Assembly: GCA_017550535.1 (NCBI GenBank)
Contig: JAFZOS010000029.1
Coordinates: forward strand, 1 to 32,913
DNA: 32,913 nucleotides
Direction: 5' to 3'
From: Lachnospiraceae bacterium
GTDB taxonomy: Bacteria; Bacillota; Clostridia; Lachnospirales; Lachnospiraceae
The first letter of the stretch is position 1, and each line of letters begins with the position of its first letter. Positions 30,202 to 32,913 of this stretch are shown in pieces. Under the pieces are notes generated by a model. It did not search any database, was not told where the DNA came from, and worked only from the letters and a program-made list of their open reading frames with translations. The translations under genes and the position numbers were made by a program.

Positions 30202-30229
30202 TTGACAGTTTTACCCAGTACTCTATAAT
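30202..30229 (+). promoter_or_regulatory. Near-consensus sigma-A promoter of the dehydrogenase gene
   Basis: TTGACA (30202-30207), a 16-base spacer and TATAAT (30224-30229) are both perfect hexamers. They lie 47 bases upstream of the dehydrogenase ATG and predict strong expression. Confidence 0.8.
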
Positions 30230-30276
30230 TAAATTAAGTAAACGGATTAAGAATATGTCAGGTATGGAGGTGCATT

Positions 30277-31269
30277 ATGGCAGATAAGATCAAGGTTGCA
30301 TTTTTCGATGCTAAGGATTACGATATCAAGTCCTTCGAGGAGGCCAATACGGGAGGCAATATAAAGATCAAGTTCTTCGAGACCAAGCTTGATGAAGATA
30401 CCGTAAAGCTGGCCAAGGGCTATGATGTTGTGTGCATTTTCGTTAATGATACGGTAAACGAGAAGGTTGTTAATGCCCTTGTAAAGAAGGGGGTTAAGCT
30501 TATCGCACTTCGCTGTGCAGGCTTTAACAATGTGGATGTTAAGGCGGCAGCAGGCAGGATAGGAGTCGTAAGGGTTCCGGCCTATTCACCCTATGCGGTT
30601 GCCGAGCATGCCATGGCACTCCTTTTAACGTCAACAAGGAGGATACATAAATCCTATATAAGGACCAAGGACTTCAATTTCTCTCTTAACGGTCTTATGG
30701 GCTTTGACCTTCACGGCAAGACGGTCGGAGTTGTCGGTACCGGTAAGATAGGAAGGGTCTTTATAGATATATGTAAGGGCTTCGGGATGAAGGTTCTTGC
30801 ATATGATAAGTTCCCTGCCAAGGACGTCGATTTTGAATACGCAGACCTTAAGGAGATATGGAAGAAGTGCGATATCATATCCTTCCACTGTCCCCTTACG
30901 GAAGAGACCTACCATATGGTCGACAGTAAGTCCATCAAGAACATGAAGAAGGGTGTAGTCCTTATAAATACGTCAAGGGGAGCCCTCATCGATGCCGATG
31001 CTCTTTTAAACGGCATAAGGAACCGCCATATAGGGGCAGCCTGCCTGGATGTATATGAGGAGGAAGCGGATGTCTTCTTTGAGGACAGGTCGGGTCATAT
31101 ATTTGAAGACGATACCCTTGCAAGGCTTATATCAATGCCCAATGTCATAGTCACTTCCCATCAGGCTTTCCTTACTCAGGAAGCCCTGACAAATATAGCG
31201 GCTACGACCATTGCCAATATGGAAGAATATCTTAAGACAGGTTCATGTGCCAATGAGGTGAAAGCATAA
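30277..31269 (+). CDS. ldhA: D-lactate dehydrogenase (2-hydroxyacid dehydrogenase)
   Basis: This is a 330-residue NAD-dependent D-2-hydroxyacid dehydrogenase that most resembles fermentative D-lactate dehydrogenase, reducing pyruvate to D-lactate. The substrate loop is [14 protein letters not shown], and [20 protein letters not shown] follows. The NAD fold has [12 protein letters not shown]. The catalytic triad is Arg in [10 protein letters not shown], Glu in [11 protein letters not shown] and His in [16 protein letters not shown] lies 6 bases before the ATG, and a near-consensus promoter precedes it. The stop overlaps the next start by one base (TAATG). Other 2-hydroxyacids remain possible, but the length and YEEE...HQAF segments favour LDH. 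Confidence 0.9.
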   Translation: MADKIKVAFFDAKDYDIKSFEEANTGGNIKIKFFETKLDEDTVKLAKGYDVVCIFVNDTVNEKVVNALVKKGVKLIALRCAGFNNVDVKAAAGRIGVVRVPAYSPYAVAEHAMALLLTSTRRIHKSYIRTKDFNFSLNGLMGFDLHGKTVGVVGTGKIGRVFIDICKGFGMKVLAYDKFPAKDVDFEYADLKEIWKKCDIISFHCPLTEETYHMVDSKSIKNMKKGVVLINTSRGALIDADALLNGIRNRHIGAACLDVYEEEADVFFEDRSGHIFEDDTLARLISMPNVIVTSHQAFLTQEALTNIAATTIANMEEYLKTGSCANEVKA

Positions 31270-32465
31270 TGGCTGAATTAAAATGCCCGCACTGCGGACA
31301 GGCATTTACCGTGGATGATGCGGAATTAAGCTCGATAATAAGCCAGATCAAGGACCGGGAATTCGAGAAGGAATTAAACGCAAGGGTGGGAGAGCTTGAA
31401 GACCACATGCGGCAGAAGCACGAGCTTGAGATGACCGCCCTTGAAAATGAGATAAAGCTTGAGGTAAAGGAAGGCCACGAGAAGGAACTTGAAAAGCTCC
31501 GCGAACGCATGAACAAGGCGGAGGAGAAGGCCCAGACCCTGAAGGCCCGGCTTGAATCGACCGAGGACAGCAAGAAGCTTGCCGTTATGGAAGCGGTAAA
31601 GAAGGTCGAGGATGAGAAGAGGGATCTTGAGAACGAGCTTGTAAAGGAGAAGGATCGCGGCAGGCTCCTGCTTGAGCAGAAGGATGAGCAGATAGCCTAC
31701 TATAAGGATCTTAAGACCCGCATGTCCACCAAGATGGTGGGAGAGTCACTCGAGCAGCACTGCGAGATCAAGTTCAATGAACTGCGTCCGACAGCCTTCA
31801 GGAATGCCTATTTTGAGAAGGACAATGACGCAAAGACGGGAAGCAAGGGTGACTATATCTACAGGGAATGCGATGAGTCAGGTGTAGAGATCATATCCAT
31901 CATGTTCGAGATGAAGAACGAGATGGATGAGACGGCGACCAAGCATAAGAATGAGGACTTCTTCAAGGAACTTGATAAGGACCGCAAGGAGAAGAACTGC
32001 GAGTATGCAGTCCTTGTATCCATGCTTGAGAGCGACAGCGAATTCTATAACGCCGGGATCGTGGACGTGTCCTACAGGTATGACAAGATGTATGTTGTAA
32101 GGCCCCAGTGCTTCATACCCATCATCACGCTCCTTCGTAACGCCGCAATGAACGCCCTTACCTACAAGCAGGAGCTTGCAATAGTAAGGAACCAGGATAT
32201 AGATATAACCAATTTCGAAGATAACCTCCTTAAGTTTAAGAATGATTTCTCCCGTAATTACGATCTGGCCCATTCACATTTCGACAAGGCCATAGAGGAG
32301 ATAGACAAGACCATTCAGCATCTTGAGAAGGTTAAGAAGGAGCTGCTTGGCTCAGATAACCAGCTGCGTATAGCAACGGGCAAGGTCGACGACGTCAGCG
32401 TCAAGAAACTTACCAAGGGTAATCCCACCATGCAGGCCAAGTTTGAAGAGCTTAAGAAAAACTGA
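31269..32465 (+). CDS. DUF2130 protein with zinc ribbon, coiled coil and nuclease-like core
   Basis: This is a 398-residue protein of the DUF2130 family. Residues 1-13 hold a half zinc ribbon ([11 protein letters not shown]). About 25-150 is a long Glu/Lys coiled coil. About 155-330 is the DUF2130 core, with [29 protein letters not shown] and [27 protein letters not shown]195, E214 and K216 (GD...FEMK) look like a PD-(D/E)xK nuclease-style active site, and the C-terminus is helical. The family is often seen as a candidate nuclease, but no substrate is established to my knowledge. It starts one base inside the dehydrogenase stop, so the two are cotranscribed, with no obvious functional link. 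Confidence 0.85.
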   Translation: MAELKCPHCGQAFTVDDAELSSIISQIKDREFEKELNARVGELEDHMRQKHELEMTALENEIKLEVKEGHEKELEKLRERMNKAEEKAQTLKARLESTEDSKKLAVMEAVKKVEDEKRDLENELVKEKDRGRLLLEQKDEQIAYYKDLKTRMSTKMVGESLEQHCEIKFNELRPTAFRNAYFEKDNDAKTGSKGDYIYRECDESGVEIISIMFEMKNEMDETATKHKNEDFFKELDKDRKEKNCEYAVLVSMLESDSEFYNAGIVDVSYRYDKMYVVRPQCFIPIITLLRNAAMNALTYKQELAIVRNQDIDITNFEDNLLKFKNDFSRNYDLAHSHFDKAIEEIDKTIQHLEKVKKELLGSDNQLRIATGKVDDVSVKKLTKGNPTMQAKFEELKKN

Positions 32466-32504
32466 GTATTCTATTTCGTGCTGGCGGAGTTTAAATATGT
32501 GTGA

Positions 32505-32510
32505 TATAAT
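32505..32510 (+). promoter_or_regulatory. -10 element for tRNA-Gly
   Basis: A consensus TATAAT (32505-32510) ends 12 bases before the tRNA. No convincing -35 lies at the expected distance (TGGCGG at 32482). Confidence 0.45.
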
Positions 32511-32522
32511 AACCGTCGGAAT

Positions 32523-32593
32523 GCAGGGTTAGTACATCGGTAGTATGCAAGCTTCCCAAGCTTGAGAGGCGGGTTCGATTCCCGTACCCTGCT
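32523..32593 (+). tRNA. tRNA-Gly, anticodon CCC
   Basis: The 71-nt cloverleaf has acceptor arms GCAGGGT (32523-32529) and ACCCTGC (32586-32592), discriminator T32593, anticodon stem CAAGC/GCTTG with loop TTCCCAA (anticodon CCC, reading GGG), and T stem GCGGG/CCCGT with loop TTCGATT. CCA is not encoded. A terminator follows at once, so it is transcribed alone. Confidence 0.93.
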
Positions 32594-32594
32594 T

Positions 32595-32625
32595 AAAGGA
32601 CTCGAACGAAAATCGGGTCCTTTTT
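32595..32625 (+). terminator. Terminator of tRNA-Gly
   Basis: An 11-base stem, AAAGGACTCGA (32595-32605) / TCGGGTCCTTT (32613-32623), with one T-G wobble and a 7-base loop, runs into TTTTT. Confidence 0.85.
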
Positions 32626-32644
32626 CAGTAATGAAGCGGGCTAC

Positions 32645-32773
32645 AAAATTTTCAAAATTGTCAGAAAATTAGGGAAAATTCAGGTTACTGCAGGTTACGA
32701 AAATTGGCACATTGTGACATGTGTAAAAGATTTTGAAGTAACCCAAAATTTAGGAAGGAAGGAGAAGGTTACC
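32645..32773. other. AT-rich tract with phased A-tracts and GGTTAC repeats
   Basis: AAAATT occurs at 32645, 32654, 32665 and 32675 (steps of 9-11 bases), and again at 32700 and 32745. CAGGTTAC is repeated exactly 10 bases apart at 32681 and 32691. GTAACCC (32738-32744) and GGTTACC (32767-32773) add inverted copies. Helical phasing suggests bent DNA with a bound protein. No gene is convincing here. Confidence 0.6.
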
Positions 32774-32855
32774 GGTTTAGCCGCAATTTTCCCGGAACAG
32801 ATCTATAGCTTCTCATATCATTTCATATTTATATTGGCGCCATAGGAGAGACAGG

Positions 32856-32913
32856 ATGAAAGCATTAAAGAAGATATCATTATTCCCATTAAGATGCGTA
32901 TTCCGCTTGAACG
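32856..32913 (+). CDS. 3'-partial CDS, small basic/hydrophobic N-terminus
   Basis: ATG at 32856 is preceded by AGGAGAGACAGG and opens a frame that runs off the window: MKALKKISLFPLRCVFRLN. The start is basic and then hydrophobic, as in small membrane proteins, and this style is also seen in accessory proteins of integrative conjugative elements. Only 19 codons are visible, so no function is claimed. The frame and ribosome binding site are the only support. Confidence 0.45.
   Translation, partial: MKALKKISLFPLRCVFRLN

Noticed and set aside
32631-32672. A 13-codon ORF starting ATGAAGCGGGCT.
   Set aside because: It is very short, has no ribosome binding site, and lies in the A-tract region.
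32597-32841. An 81-codon stop-free plus-strand frame through the AT-rich tract after the tRNA terminator.
   Set aside because: It has no ATG, GTG or TTG start with a ribosome binding site, it begins inside the terminator, and its codon use differs from neighbouring genes. Phased A-tracts explain the sequence better.

Overview
The window looks like a chromosomal segment of a low-to-mid GC Gram-positive anaerobe of the Clostridia, most likely Lachnospiraceae and Butyrivibrio-like. The evidence is AGG- and ATA-rich codon use, strong AGGAGG-type ribosome binding sites, HflX, D-lactate dehydrogenase and DUF2130 genes of firmicute type, and several c-di-GMP signalling proteins built on extracellular sensors. 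No database search was possible, so the taxon is an inference. I see no rRNA, CRISPR array, transposase or phage gene. The window starts inside a gene, and it ends just after the start of another.

Bases 1-5,400 hold mostly unrelated housekeeping and accessory genes: the end of an AlkZ-related protein, a HAD nucleotidase-like protein overlapping a class I DAHP synthase, a macro-domain protein, a His/Ser-rich zinc-ribbon membrane protein, a fructosamine-kinase family protein, and a free methionine-(R)-sulfoxide reductase. Between the last two, on the minus strand, is a 32-residue single-pass membrane protein with its own promoter and ribosome binding site. Bases 5,400-7,060 hold small uncharacterised genes, a 5'-truncated rhodanese remnant, and one copy of a dispersed palindromic repeat (core GGGGACGTTTCTT flanked by GTGAGTCA/TGACTCAC).

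Bases 7,095-9,690 are an apparent redox-stress operon: an OhrR/MarR peroxide sensor, a nitroreductase, a glutathione peroxidase and a flavodoxin. The first three are joined by 4-base ATGA overlaps. The flavodoxin runs tail-to-tail 115 bases into a HAD-family gene whose nucleophile Asp is replaced by Asn. A lipoprotein gene, a second repeat copy and a degenerate GGDEF/EAL gene follow. Bases 12,500-15,200 on the minus strand carry GSI-beta-like glutamine synthetase, FdhD and a small unknown gene. Bases 15,185-18,000 carry a 16-codon macro-domain remnant, a membrane protein, a HAD phosphatase overlapping a 71-residue conserved-looking protein, a predicted Mn2+-type CDF exporter and a GlsB-like protein.

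The most distinctive region is 19,089-26,293. It encodes (i) a 1,248-residue receptor joining an ECF-S-component-like membrane domain, a two-component-regulator-type beta-propeller, a Y_Y_Y domain and an HD-GYP c-di-GMP phosphodiesterase; (ii) a membrane-anchored BMP/PnrA-family nucleoside-type binding protein that overlaps it by 4 bases; and (iii) a GAF-GGDEF-EAL protein with intact cyclase and phosphodiesterase motifs. No ABC permease or ATPase is present. I propose that this is a ligand-sensing c-di-GMP module in which the binding protein feeds the receptor instead of a transporter. An NdpA-like nucleoid protein, a small gene and a PfkB kinase follow, then hflX on the opposite strand, D-lactate dehydrogenase with a near-consensus promoter, a DUF2130 protein, tRNA-Gly(CCC) with a terminator, and an AT-rich tract with phased A-tracts and GGTTAC repeats leading into the last, partial gene.
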